A program made the translations under genes and the position numbers. From Akkermansia sp. (lineage in GTDB: Bacteria > Verrucomicrobiota > Verrucomicrobiia > Verrucomicrobiales > Akkermansiaceae): a stretch of 32,031 bases of DNA. The stretch is taken from positions 1 to 32,031 of the forward strand of contig JAFYWX010000061.1 in the NCBI GenBank assembly GCA_017546445.1, in the 5' to 3' direction. Below, in pieces: positions 21,350-29,929 of this stretch. The notes under the pieces were generated by a model. It saw only the letters and a list, made by a program, of their open reading frames with translations. It made no database searches and was not told the DNA's origin. Position 1 is the stretch's first letter. Every line of letters begins with the position of its first letter.

Positions 21350-22954
21350 TTACTGATCCATGGCATCCGGGTTATCCAGCAGGCCGGATTTCTCCAGGTA
21401 GTAATCATAGCCACCGGCATAGGGGGTAACTGTGCCGTGGTTGATGTGCAGGGTCTTTTCTGCCAGGGAGCGGATGAAGTGCACATCGTGCGAAATGAAT
21501 ACCAAGGTGCCTTCATAGCGCTTCAGTGCCTGGGAAAGAGCCTCCACGCTCATGAGGTCGAGGTGGGTGGTCGGCTCGTCCATGAGCAGCAGGTTAGGCG
21601 GGTTCACCAGGAACTTCACCAGGCTGAGGCGTGATTTCTCACCACCGGAAAGCACTTCCACGCGCTTCTCGCAGTCCAGCTTGCGGAACATGAAGGAGCC
21701 CAGCACGGCGCGGGCTTCTTCCTCGCGCAGCTCGGGGTCTGCCTTCATGATTTCCTCCAGCACGGTGAAATTCGGGGTCAGGTTTTCTGAGCGCATCTGG
21801 GAGAAGTAGCCGATGCGGGTGGTCGTGCCCAGTACGCGCTGGCCTTCGTCAATCGGGATGACGCCGGCGAGAATCTTGAGCAGGGTGGATTTACCGGCAC
21901 CGTTCGGGCCTACCAGCACAATGCGGTCGCCGCGCTCGATGAGCAGGTCCAGGTTCTGGTAAATGCGCTTGCTGCCATAGCTCTGGCCCACCTTTTCCAG
22001 CTCCAGCACCTTCTGCATGCTGCGCGGGGGCTGCGGGAAAATGAACTTGAACACACGGCGGCTCTGGCGGGGCTTTTCGATGCGGCGCATCTTTTCCAGC
22101 TGCTTGATGCGGCTCTGCACCTGGGAGGCTTTGGAGGCCACGGAGCGGAAGCGCTCCACAAACGCCTCGATGTGGGCGATTTCGCGCTGCTGGTTGCGCC
22201 AGGCGGCCAGCACCTGCTCGTAGCGCTGTTCCTTCAGCTCCAGGAAGCGGGTGTAGTTGCCCGTGTAGCGCACCAGTTCGCCGTTTTCGATGTCGTACAC
22301 CGTTTCCACCAGGGAGTCCATGAAATCGCGGTCGTGCGAAATCATGAAGATGGCACCGGGGTAGTTCATCAGATAGCGCTGGAACCACAGCAGGCTCATC
22401 AGGTCCAGGTGGTTGGTCGGTTCGTCCAGCATCAGCAGGTCCGGCTCTGCCACCAGCAGCTGGGCCATGTGGGCGCGCATTACCCAGCCGCCGCTCATTT
22501 CGCGGGCAGGGCGGTGGAAATCCTCGTCCTTGAAGGCAAGCCCCTTCAGGATGCGCTTGGCCTTGGGTTCAATCTGGTAACCATCGTGCGAAATGAAAAT
22601 GTCCATGGCCTGGGCATATTCGTCGCTGGAGTTGTCGCCCTTGGCATCGCATTCGCGCAAGGTGCGGATAGCATCGCCCATTTCGGGGGTCACGCTCATG
22701 GCAATTTCCAGCACGGTGCGGTCGGTGGGGTCGCCGGCTTCCTGCTGCAGGTAGCCGACCACGGCGTAGTCGTCCATGACAATCTGGCCTTCATCCGGCG
22801 TATCGTCACCGCGAATCATGCGGAACAGGGTGGACTTACCGGCGCCGTTGGGCCCTACCAGCGCAATGCGCTCGCCCCAGTTGACAACCAGTTCGGTCTC
22901 GAAGAAGAGCGTGCGACCAGCGTGTGCTTTGGTGAGTTTCTTGATGGTTAGCAT
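21350..22954 (-). CDS. ABC-F family ATPase (translation factor type)
   Basis: 534 residues from ATG 22954. The frame extends 20 codons further, but the promoter at 22964-22991 makes 22954 the natural start, and MLTIKKLTKAHAG is the usual ABC-F beginning. Two ATPase domains lie in one chain with no membrane segment: Walker A GPNGAGKST near 38 and again near 356, signatures MSGGW and LSGGEKSRL, Walker B LLMLDEPTNHLD and LLMDEPTTHLD. Between them is the charged P-site interaction linker (about 240-300). ABC-F proteins bind the ribosomal E site and relieve stalled translation or give antibiotic protection. The subgroup (Uup, YbiT or resistance type) cannot be fixed by eye. Confidence 0.93.
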   Translation of the reverse strand: MLTIKKLTKAHAGRTLFFETELVVNWGERIALVGPNGAGKSTLFRMIRGDDTPDEGQIVMDDYAVVGYLQQEAGDPTDRTVLEIAMSVTPEMGDAIRTLRECDAKGDNSSDEYAQAMDIFISHDGYQIEPKAKRILKGLAFKDEDFHRPAREMSGGWVMRAHMAQLLVAEPDLLMLDEPTNHLDLMSLLWFQRYLMNYPGAIFMISHDRDFMDSLVETVYDIENGELVRYTGNYTRFLELKEQRYEQVLAAWRNQQREIAHIEAFVERFRSVASKASQVQSRIKQLEKMRRIEKPRQSRRVFKFIFPQPPRSMQKVLELEKVGQSYGSKRIYQNLDLLIERGDRIVLVGPNGAGKSTLLKILAGVIPIDEGQRVLGTTTRIGYFSQMRSENLTPNFTVLEEIMKADPELREEEARAVLGSFMFRKLDCEKRVEVLSGGEKSRLSLVKFLVNPPNLLLMDEPTTHLDLMSVEALSQALKRYEGTLVFISHDVHFIRSLAEKTLHINHGTVTPYAGGYDYYLEKSGLLDNPDAMDQ

Positions 22955-22963
22955 GGCGCGGAA

Positions 22964-22991
22964 AGTATACACCATTTCCCCAAAAAGGCAA
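22964..22991 (-). promoter_or_regulatory. ABC-F promoter
   Basis: On the minus strand TTGCCT (22986-22991), 16 bases, TATACT (22964-22969). Exactly nine bases separate the -10 from the ATG, so transcription would start at or next to the start codon. Confidence 0.7.
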
Positions 22992-23043
22992 CAGATTTCC
23001 TGCATTTTAAACATTCTATTTGAAATTGCGGGATATTTTTTTC

Positions 23044-23072
23044 TTGCTCCAAAAGGGGGTAGATAGTAGAAT
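23044..23072 (+). promoter_or_regulatory. Promoter of the Sel1-repeat gene
   Basis: TTGCTC (23044-23049), 17 bases, TAGAAT (23067-23072); the ATG is 17 bases beyond the -10. Confidence 0.65.
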
Positions 23073-23089
23073 GTGAAGCCGTAAAGCTC

Positions 23090-24304
23090 ATGACAAACGA
23101 TTCCTTAAGAGAAACACAGAAAATTTTCGGTTCCAGAAGAACCTGGGTGCATATGCTGCTGCTGCTTGTGGCGGTTCCGGTTGGTATCCTGTCTGCCTGG
23201 TTGTTGCTGGATCCATCCACCAAGGAACTGTGGACCAGGGCTGCTGGCGGTAAGGATCCTGCTGCTTTGCTGGAGCTGGTGCACCGTGCCTCTGTATCCC
23301 CAGAGGTTTCTGAGGGGCTGGAGCAGTTTTTCGAGCAGGATGCCGGGGCCATGCGTGCTCTGGCCGGGTTGGCGGTTTCTCATGAGGATGCTATGCTGCG
23401 CCTCCTTGCGCAGATACGTCTTCATCCGGAATCGATTGTGTATATGCGCGATCTGGAGATTGATCATTCATTTGCTCTCGATTTGCTGCAGCGCATGCCT
23501 GTCGAGGCGATTGAGACCCTTACGCTGTATGCGGAGAAATGCCCGAATGCCTGTTTTGTGCTGGGGGTGGCCCATGAGGTTGGTGGTTATCATGTGCCGC
23601 AGAGCTGGGAGCTGGCTGCGATGTGGTATGGCCGTGCGTATGCGGGCGGCTATGCGCCGGCTGTTTCCCCATATGCCGCGGCGGCATATCAGGCTGGTGA
23701 TGAAGCCAGAAGAATGGCAAGGGATGATTCTGCTGCCGCGGAATGGTTCCTTGCAGCGGCTGAATGCGGGCATGCCGGGGCTCAATGTGCGCTGGGTGTG
23801 TGTTACGCCGAGAAGCAGGATTACGCAGCCTCCGTCTACTGGTTCAAGCAAGCTGCAGCGCAGGGCAGAAGAGATGCTCAGTTTAATCTGGGAATGTGTT
23901 ATCTGCATGGCGAGGGTCTTCCTCGTAATTCTGCCGAGGCTCTGCGTTGGTTCCGGATGTCTGCCGAACAACAGGATGACCTGGCTCAGTATTATGTGGG
24001 CCGCGCCTATGAATTGGGCGATGGTGTGCCTCTTGATTATGATACGGCTGTGTACTGGTACCGCAAGTCGGTGGAGCAGCAATGTGCCGCGGCTCAGTGT
24101 GCGTTGGGGCATTGTTATGCCCAGGGCCGTGGTGTGCCGCAGAACTGGACCCTGGCCGTTCGCTATTACAAGCTTTCTGCTGCGCAGGGGCGTAACGAAG
24201 CTCAGCTTGCCCTGGCAGATTGCTATGAAAATGGCTATGGAGAACTCCGCGATGCCGCCAAGGCACAGTACTGGCGCAACCGTGCTGCCAGTAGCTCAAA
24301 ATAA
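23090..24304 (+). CDS. Membrane-anchored Sel1-repeat protein
   Basis: 404 residues. One N-terminal transmembrane segment (about 20-41, MLLLLVAVPVGILSAWLLL) leaves the rest in the periplasm. From about 225 come five Sel1 repeats, the 36-residue TPR-like helix pairs (AQCALGVCYAEKQDYAASVYWF, AQFNLGMCYLHGEGLPRNS, AQYYVGRAYELGDGVPLDY, AQCALGHCYAQGRGVPQNW, AQLALADCYENGYGELRDA), each split here to the core. A possible degenerate repeat lies near 145-200. Sel1 domains are protein-binding scaffolds, often in envelope or signalling complexes; the partner is unknown. A small lipoprotein gene follows after 15 bases and is probably co-transcribed. Confidence 0.88.
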   Translation: MTNDSLRETQKIFGSRRTWVHMLLLLVAVPVGILSAWLLLDPSTKELWTRAAGGKDPAALLELVHRASVSPEVSEGLEQFFEQDAGAMRALAGLAVSHEDAMLRLLAQIRLHPESIVYMRDLEIDHSFALDLLQRMPVEAIETLTLYAEKCPNACFVLGVAHEVGGYHVPQSWELAAMWYGRAYAGGYAPAVSPYAAAAYQAGDEARRMARDDSAAAEWFLAAAECGHAGAQCALGVCYAEKQDYAASVYWFKQAAAQGRRDAQFNLGMCYLHGEGLPRNSAEALRWFRMSAEQQDDLAQYYVGRAYELGDGVPLDYDTAVYWYRKSVEQQCAAAQCALGHCYAQGRGVPQNWTLAVRYYKLSAAQGRNEAQLALADCYENGYGELRDAAKAQYWRNRAASSSK

Positions 24305-24319
24305 TTGTTGTAAGAAATT

Positions 24320-24718
24320 ATGAAAGCGATTACTCTGCTTCTTCCTCTGCTCCTGGTGTCCTGTTCTGTGCTGAGACCCGTTTCCAAGCCGTATTTCAAC
24401 GATGATTGCGGCGAGGGCCGCATCGGCTACTGTGTGAATGGCCGCGATGACCGCCGCTGGTATGCCGCTGTGGCCGCGGCGCATGATATGCAGCTGCAGG
24501 CTGCCTCCAAGGCCCAGGTGGAAAAGGATTTCGGCGGTATGCACCTCACTCTGAATAATGCAGACGGCACGGAATCCTTCGTCTACTTCTATTTCGAGCA
24601 CCCGAAGAACACCGCCACAGATACCCACGCTCTGCGCTTCGATTTCAGTGCTGCCGGCCGGGTGACTCGTGCAGAAGTTGTCCTGATGACCGACCCCAGC
24701 CTGGTGGAACCGTCCTGA
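24320..24718 (+). CDS. Small lipoprotein of unknown function
   Basis: 132 residues. The signal peptide MKAITLLLPLLLVSC has a good lipobox with Cys15. The mature part is compact, with two further cysteines (DDCGEGRIGYC) that could form a disulfide and a beta-rich second half. I do not recognise the family. It lies 15 bases after the Sel1 gene in the same direction, which suggests a joint envelope role. Confidence 0.78.
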   Translation: MKAITLLLPLLLVSCSVLRPVSKPYFNDDCGEGRIGYCVNGRDDRRWYAAVAAAHDMQLQAASKAQVEKDFGGMHLTLNNADGTESFVYFYFEHPKNTATDTHALRFDFSAAGRVTRAEVVLMTDPSLVEPS

Positions 24719-24765
24719 TGCGGGAAAGAATGCAGAAAGAATGCACCCGGAACGCCAAAACATAC

Positions 24766-24794
24766 TTGCAATTTCACACGCGCAGGGGTAGAAT
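24766..24794 (+). promoter_or_regulatory. pyrE promoter
   Basis: TTGCAA (24766-24771), 17 bases, TAGAAT (24789-24794), then nine bases to ATG 24804. The predicted transcription start is about three bases before the ATG. Confidence 0.7.
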
Positions 24795-24803
24795 GAGCTT
24801 GTT

Positions 24804-25370
24804 ATGACAGATGCCAAGAAAGAACTGCTGAATATTCTGCTCACCAAGTCTATCAAGACTGGCCATTTCATTCTTGCTTCCGGCAAGGAGAGCGACCTGT
24901 ATTGCGATTGCCGCATCACTGCTCTGGATGCCCGCGGCGCTAACCTGATTGGTCAGGTAGGCTGGGAGCTCGTGCAGGAGGAAATCATGCCCAAGTTCCC
25001 GGGCGTCACCTCCATCGGCGGTATGACCATGGGTGCTGACCCCATCTCCCTTGCCATCGGCATGTACTCTGTGGAGGCAGAGGAGCCGCTCAAGGTGTTC
25101 ACCGTGCGCAAGGAGGCCAAGGACCATGGCCGTGGCAAGCGCATCGAAGGTAATTTTGCAGCTGGTCAGGAAGTCATCGTGGTGGACGACGTTATCACCA
25201 CCGGTGGTTCTACGCTGAAGGCTATTGATGCCATTGAGGCAGAGGGCGGCAAGGTAGTGGCTGCTCTGGTGCTGGTGGACCGCCAGGAAGGCGGCCGCGA
25301 AGCTATCGAAAGCCGTGGCATCCCTGTATTCCCCATGTTCACTCGCGCCACCATTTTCGGCGATAAGTAA
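24804..25370 (+). CDS. pyrE: Orotate phosphoribosyltransferase PyrE
   Basis: Joins orotate to PRPP to form OMP in pyrimidine synthesis; cytoplasmic homodimer. The 188-residue length is typical. The PRPP-binding motif VIVVDDVITTGGST lies at about 122-135, the catalytic-loop lysine region is RKEAKDHGRGKRIEG (about 93-108), and the N-terminal hood includes GHFILASGKESDLYCDCR. ATG 24804 is close to the predicted transcription start. The next gene begins two bases after the stop, so pyrE and the hexosaminidase are one operon although their pathways differ. Confidence 0.96.
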   Translation: MTDAKKELLNILLTKSIKTGHFILASGKESDLYCDCRITALDARGANLIGQVGWELVQEEIMPKFPGVTSIGGMTMGADPISLAIGMYSVEAEEPLKVFTVRKEAKDHGRGKRIEGNFAAGQEVIVVDDVITTGGSTLKAIDAIEAEGGKVVAALVLVDRQEGGREAIESRGIPVFPMFTRATIFGDK

Positions 25371-25372
25371 AC

Positions 25373-26431
25373 ATGCTGCCGGTTATTGCAGGTGTAGAAG
25401 GGCTTGTGCTCTCGGCAAGAGAGCGCGAGCTCTTCTCGCGTTTGCAGCCTGCCGGTTATATCCTCTTTACCCGCAATATTGCGGACTACGAGCTTACCCG
25501 CGAGCTCACGGATGAACTGCGCCGCCTGACCACCGGGCCGGATGAACCCATCATCGCCATCGATCAGGAGGGCGGGCGCGTGGTGCGCACGGCAGAAATC
25601 GGGGTGCAGCTTCCCTCTGCCGCGGCCCTGGCGCAGAAGGGTAGTTCTCACCACATCCGCCAGGCTGCTTATTACAATGCCAACTGCCTGCATACCCTGG
25701 GGGTGAATACTAACTTTGCCCCTGTTCTCGACCTCGCCTCCCCGCATGCCAATGCGCTGCCCAGCCGTTGCTGGGGTGCCGGCACGCAGGAGGTGATTTC
25801 CCACGCCGGGGTGTGGAACCGCGCCACCTTTGGCCGCGGTATCCAGACCTGCGGCAAGCATTTCCCCGGCATGGGGGCGGCGGAATGTGACCCGCACCAT
25901 GATTTGCCCGTGCTGCACGGAACGCGTGATTCTTTCCTGGCCTCGGCCAGCATGCCTTTCACGGCGCTCATGCCGGAGCTGCCCTCGCTCATGATTGCGC
26001 ACCTGCTCATCCCGGAGATAGATGCGGAGCTGCCTACCTCCCTTTCCCCCGCACTGGTGCAGGGCTTCCTGCGCGACCAGCTGGGCTACGAGGGCGTGGT
26101 CTTTACCGATGACCTGTGCATGGGTGCCATCGCCAAGCGGTATACCCCTGCCGAATCTGCTGCGCTTGCCCTGCGCGCCGGTTGCGATTTGCCCCTGGTG
26201 TGCCACGATGTGGTGGAGCATCTGGAAGCCGTAGCTGCCGCCATCGAGGCCCTGCCGGCGGATATTCTGGAGCCGGTCATGCGCCGTGTAGAGCGCTTCC
26301 GCCTCCACATCTCCACCCAGAAGCCCATGGCCTTCATTGAGTGGAATGATTACCTGAAAAACGTGGCTGATTTCACCGCCGGAGTACCGGAGGTGGGCTC
26401 CACCCCCGGTTCCCCGGTGCAGAATTATTGA
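25373..26431 (+). CDS. nagZ: GH3 beta-N-acetylhexosaminidase, NagZ-like
   Basis: 352 residues, a single TIM-barrel glycoside hydrolase of family 3 as in NagZ, without signal peptide. NagZ removes N-acetylglucosamine from cell-wall fragments in the cytoplasm. Family motifs are YILFTRN, IAIDQEGGRV, NTNFAPVLDL, KHFPGMGAAECDPHHDLP (about 163-180) and the nucleophile Asp in FTDDLCMG (about 243-250). Two departures from common NagZ are seen: the second His of KHFPGHG is Met, and the loop motif DSH is DPH, keeping the His that acts as acid/base. With nagB in the same window, amino sugar from recycled wall or from mucin glycans could feed into metabolism. The 3' end overlaps the convergent Sel1/ankyrin-like gene by seven bases. 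Confidence 0.88.
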   Translation: MLPVIAGVEGLVLSARERELFSRLQPAGYILFTRNIADYELTRELTDELRRLTTGPDEPIIAIDQEGGRVVRTAEIGVQLPSAAALAQKGSSHHIRQAAYYNANCLHTLGVNTNFAPVLDLASPHANALPSRCWGAGTQEVISHAGVWNRATFGRGIQTCGKHFPGMGAAECDPHHDLPVLHGTRDSFLASASMPFTALMPELPSLMIAHLLIPEIDAELPTSLSPALVQGFLRDQLGYEGVVFTDDLCMGAIAKRYTPAESAALALRAGCDLPLVCHDVVEHLEAVAAAIEALPADILEPVMRRVERFRLHISTQKPMAFIEWNDYLKNVADFTAGVPEVGSTPGSPVQNY

Positions 26432-27675
26432 TTCCCGGCTGTTTCTCCGAGCTCTGCTGCAGTTTTAGCTCCGGCCAGTCGCAGGAGGTGCGCAACGTTG
26501 ATGTTATTTGTATTGCCGATTCTGTGGAGCTTCAACGGAGATTTCTTGGAGGGCTTGAAGTCTCCGAAGGCAATGGCTTCAAGGCGTTTGAACTCCTCCT
26601 CGTATGTCTTTGATTTCTCTATCTTTTCGCCGCCAGCGGCTAATGCTTCATCCAGCACGGTTTTGCCTTTCCGTACATAGTTAATGTCGGCTTTGGCTTT
26701 GATGAGGGCATTGATGGTATACAGTTGCTTGTTTCTGACTGCCATGCCCAGCGAGCGGTCGCCGGCCGATGCATTTCGGAGTCGAGCCTCGAGGATGTAG
26801 CGAGGGTCTAGCTCAGCATCTGGAGACTGACCCTTCTGAACCAGATAGGTTACCCCCTTGGCGTAATCTACGCATGCGCAGTCAATGAGACGAGTAGAAC
26901 TCCAGTCGCTGCGTATGTTCAGATTAAGACCTCGCTCCGTCAGGTATTTCAGGATTTTCTTCGCTATTTTTGCATCTCCGCGGTCGAGTTGACAGAATGC
27001 TTCAGCCAGCAGGGCATTACCATGCTGGTTAATGCAGCAGCCGTGCGTTAAAAATGCTTCCAGGGATTTGAAATCATGTTTTCTGCTGACCATGGCATAG
27101 GGGCTCAGAATATGCCCCGTGCCGCCGAGCGGTCTGTCTATGTCCTCAATTCGTATGGCCACGCGGGGATCTGCTCCCTTTTTGAGATATCTCATGACCA
27201 CGGCAGGTTTGTATTCTTCGATGGTCACCAATCCGCCGGAGGCAGGTGTTGTTTTGATACCCTCCGGAACAGCGGCCGGCGGTAAAAGACTGGAGGTGCC
27301 TTTCTGGGTTGTAAGGAAGAGATACGCGCAGAGGTCGTGAGTGGCCTGCTTGTTGTATTTGTGGGACTTTTTCACTCGCTTTACCTTGCGCTCAGCGTGC
27401 CCTTCCAGTTTCCAGAGTTTATCAGTGGCCTCATTATTGCCATATTTGCTGGCCATGGCGTACCAAGTCATTGCTTCGTCAAGGTCCTGTTCGACTCCTT
27501 GCCCTTCAGCGTAGATGTCTCCGAGTTTTTCCATTGCCTTGTTGTCTTTCTTATGAACAAGGGCAAGGGTGGATTTTGTTTCCTGACTTATGTTGGTGTA
27601 TTCTGCCCAGGCCTGTTGAGGCACTATGGTCAACCAGATAAGCGAGGATAATAATTTTAGTGTCTTAAGTTTCAT
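26425..27675 (-). CDS. Secreted Sel1/ankyrin-like repeat protein
   Basis: 416 residues from ATG 27675; 13 upstream in-frame codons overlap the glgP terminator and are rejected. The signal peptide is MKLKTLKLLSSLIWLTIVPQQAWA. One Sel1 repeat follows (about 44-80, KLGDIYAEGQGVEQDLDEAM), then a region of helix pairs resembling ankyrin repeats (RYLKKGADPRVAIR, FLTHGCCINQHGN, LIKAKADINYVRKGKTVLDE). Both are protein-binding scaffolds; the partner is unknown. It lies downstream of the phosphorylase gene but behind that gene's terminator, so it is probably separately expressed. Whether it reaches the periplasm or beyond is not shown. Confidence 0.82.
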   Translation of the reverse strand: MKLKTLKLLSSLIWLTIVPQQAWAEYTNISQETKSTLALVHKKDNKAMEKLGDIYAEGQGVEQDLDEAMTWYAMASKYGNNEATDKLWKLEGHAERKVKRVKKSHKYNKQATHDLCAYLFLTTQKGTSSLLPPAAVPEGIKTTPASGGLVTIEEYKPAVVMRYLKKGADPRVAIRIEDIDRPLGGTGHILSPYAMVSRKHDFKSLEAFLTHGCCINQHGNALLAEAFCQLDRGDAKIAKKILKYLTERGLNLNIRSDWSSTRLIDCACVDYAKGVTYLVQKGQSPDAELDPRYILEARLRNASAGDRSLGMAVRNKQLYTINALIKAKADINYVRKGKTVLDEALAAGGEKIEKSKTYEEEFKRLEAIAFGDFKPSKKSPLKLHRIGNTNNINVAHLLRLAGAKTAAELGETAGNQ

Positions 27676-27689
27676 AAGTAAAGAAAATA

Positions 27690-27722
27690 GTCCCCTTATA
27701 CCGATGAAAGGCATAAGGGGAC
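27690..27722 (-). terminator. Terminator of the phosphorylase gene
   Basis: A perfect 10-bp stem GTCCCCTTAT/ATAAGGGGAC (27690-27699, 27713-27722) with a 13-base loop, six bases after the stop codon, followed on the minus strand by TATTTTCTTT. Confidence 0.88.
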
Positions 27723-27728
27723 GGCTTA

Positions 27729-29402
27729 TCAGCAGTTGTACATCTTGGTGTAGTACTCATCCGCCATGCGGTCGGAATCGAAGGCGGGGCAGATGTCGTG
27801 CAGACCGGTGAAGACCATGTCCATCCACTTGTCGCGGTTGTCGTAGTAGAGGGGCAGAATCCTACTTTCCAGCACGCTGTAGAAATTGTCGCGGTCGGAG
27901 CGGTCGCGGGCTTCGGGGGCAAGTCCCTCCTTGGCCTCGGGAATCATGAAGCAGTTCTGGCCATCGCGGGCGAATTCGCGTACCCAGCCATCATTGGTGG
28001 AAACGGAGATGGAGCCGTTCATGGTGGCGCTCATGCCGGATGTGCCGGAGGCCTCGCGGGTTACCACGGGGTTGTTCAGCCAGATATCCGAGCCGTTCTT
28101 CAGCAGGCGGCTGAGGCCGAGCTCGTAGCCGGTGAGCACAGCGCAGCGCGGGTATTTTCTGCTCAGGTCATTCAGGCGGTTGAAAATCTCTACGGCGGTG
28201 AAGTCGGTGGGGTAGGGCTTGCCGGCCCAGATCATCTGCACCGGGCGGTTGGTGCGCTGCAGCATGCGCTCGAACATGACCGGGTTCTCCGTGATGAGTG
28301 CCGGGCGCTTGTAGGCAGCAAAGCGGCGGGCCCACACGATGGTGAGGGTATCCTGGTCGAAGAGGTGTCCCGTCTGCTCGCCCACCACGCGGAAGAGTTC
28401 CTTCTTCAGGGCGCGTTTGCGGTGTATGAAGGCCTTTTTATCGCCCATGGCGTAGGCCTCGGCCAGTTCCGGGTCCTGCCAGTATTCGCGGTTCTGGGCG
28501 TTGGTCACATGGGTGATGGGGCAGATATCGCTGTAGCCCTGCCACATCTGGCGGGACACCTCACCGTGCAGCGCGGATACGCCGTTGGCCATGTGCGAGA
28601 GCCGCAGCGCGGCCAGGGTGTAGTTGAAGGTCTGCTCATTCGGGTCGAGCTTGAGCATGGCTCGCACCTGCTCCAGGGAAAGACCATCGAAGAAGGAGAA
28701 GTTGGCCATGAGGTTGATATCCATCTTCTCATTGCCGGCTTCCTCCGGGGTGTGGGTGGTGAAGACGAAACGCTTGCGCACCTCGTCCACATTGCCGCCG
28801 TTGCGGGCCAGCATGTTGAAGGCAGCGCCGATGGCGTGGGCCTCATTCATGTGGTAGATTTCGGGCTCCACGCCCAGTTCCTCGAAGAGTCGGGCACCGC
28901 CCTGGCCCAGCACAATGTACTGGGAAATGCGGGTCATCGGGTTGGAGTCGTACAGACGCTGGGTGATGGAGCGGGAAATATCATCGTTTTCCGGCAAATC
29001 AGTGGTCAGGAAGAACATGGGCGCCGTGCCGAAGGTCTCCGGGCGCAGGTAGTAGGCCTTCACCCACACCGGGGCTCCGCAGATGCGGATGAGGAACTTG
29101 ATGTTGTGATCCTCCAGGAAGCTGTAGTCCTTGCGCAGGTATTGCACGGCCATGGAGCCGTCCTCTGCGCGAATCTGGTTGTAGTAGCCATAGGACCACA
29201 GAATGCCTACGCCCACCAGGTTCTGGCGCAGGGCGCCGGCAGAGCGCATGTGGGAACCGGCCAGGTAGCCCAGGCCGCCGGAGTAAATCTTGAACACGTT
29301 GTCAATGGCGTATTCCATGCAGAAATAAGCCACTGATTTGCTGTACTTTTCGTCGATTTCGTAAGGATGCGCGTACTGCGCAGGCAGGAAAGACTTGCTC
29401 AT
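27729..29402 (-). CDS. Short GT35 alpha-glucan phosphorylase lacking the PLP lysine
   Basis: 557 residues from ATG 29402; a TTG at 29465 is in frame but less likely. The sequence is clearly of the glycogen/starch phosphorylase family, short type: YFCMEYAIDNVFKIYSGGLG at the N-terminus, YHMNEAHA, FTTHTPEEAGNE, WARRFAAYKRP and MIWAGKPYPTD. In active members the pyridoxal phosphate lysine lies in GTSGMK..LNG. Here the motif reads GTSGMSATMNG, with Ser458 (codon AGC, 28029-28031) at that place. Either the enzyme works without a Schiff base, or it is a non-catalytic glucan-binding relative. I recall short relatives in Bacteroidetes with Thr there, but could not check. The expected reaction, phosphorolysis of glycogen to glucose-1-phosphate, is therefore uncertain. 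Confidence 0.8.
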   Translation of the reverse strand: MSKSFLPAQYAHPYEIDEKYSKSVAYFCMEYAIDNVFKIYSGGLGYLAGSHMRSAGALRQNLVGVGILWSYGYYNQIRAEDGSMAVQYLRKDYSFLEDHNIKFLIRICGAPVWVKAYYLRPETFGTAPMFFLTTDLPENDDISRSITQRLYDSNPMTRISQYIVLGQGGARLFEELGVEPEIYHMNEAHAIGAAFNMLARNGGNVDEVRKRFVFTTHTPEEAGNEKMDINLMANFSFFDGLSLEQVRAMLKLDPNEQTFNYTLAALRLSHMANGVSALHGEVSRQMWQGYSDICPITHVTNAQNREYWQDPELAEAYAMGDKKAFIHRKRALKKELFRVVGEQTGHLFDQDTLTIVWARRFAAYKRPALITENPVMFERMLQRTNRPVQMIWAGKPYPTDFTAVEIFNRLNDLSRKYPRCAVLTGYELGLSRLLKNGSDIWLNNPVVTREASGTSGMSATMNGSISVSTNDGWVREFARDGQNCFMIPEAKEGLAPEARDRSDRDNFYSVLESRILPLYYDNRDKWMDMVFTGLHDICPAFDSDRMADEYYTKMYNC

Positions 29403-29554
29403 ATATATCTGAACTTGTTTTGTTAAGAAGGTCGCCGGCTCGGCGTCATCAGAAATGCTGGCCAACTCTCGATGTTATACACCGAAATTCCCCTGCAGGA
29501 AAGAAAAAAATGGAAACCGTGACGCAAAAGCCAGCCCCCGGTCAGAAGAGGAGG

Positions 29555-29779
29555 TCATGCTTGTTTCTCGAAGGGTGGCCCATCGCCCTGTGAATCGATA
29601 TCCTGCACCAGTTCAAAGAGGTTTTTGTTGCGGATATGAGTCTGCTCCGCATAGGTCAGGAAACTTTCCAGAGCGGCGGTGATGAAATCGGTGCGGGAGG
29701 CGGTGCTGCGCGCCAGCGCGTGGTTCAGGCGGTCATTCTGGCTGGTTGAACAGCGGAAGGTGATGGATTTCTGTTTCAT
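29555..29779 (-). CDS. Small ribbon-helix-helix-like protein
   Basis: 74 residues from ATG 29779. MKQKSITFRCSTSQNDRLNH gives a short beta-strand, followed by two helices (DRLNHALARST, SRTDFITAALESFLTYAEQ), the pattern of CopG/Arc-type DNA-binding antitoxins and repressors. No toxin-like gene is adjacent on the same strand, so it may be a lone regulator or an orphan antitoxin. Two GGTAC half-sites lie directly before its start and could be its operator. Confidence 0.68.
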   Translation of the reverse strand: MKQKSITFRCSTSQNDRLNHALARSTASRTDFITAALESFLTYAEQTHIRNKNLFELVQDIDSQGDGPPFEKQA

Positions 29780-29797
29780 GGTACTGCATATGGTACC
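29780..29797. promoter_or_regulatory. Possible operator with two GGTAC half-sites
   Basis: GGTAC (29780-29784), 7 bases, GGTACC (29792-29797), directly upstream of the ribbon-helix-helix-like gene. Repeated short half-sites 12 bases apart suit that protein class, but there is no further support. Confidence 0.3.
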
Positions 29798-29929
29798 TGA
29801 AAGGCAGTCCGATAGCTATGATTGTTGGGGAACATGCAACTAATAGATTGAAGAACAGGGGGGAGAAATGGTAATACATTCTAATATGGTTCGCTATTTG
29901 GGAGATGATGTAGTATGCTGGGCCGTGTC

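Noticed and set aside
27798..29336. 512-residue open frame antisense to the phosphorylase gene
   Set aside because: No recognisable domains, and it mirrors the codon pattern of the phosphorylase gene.
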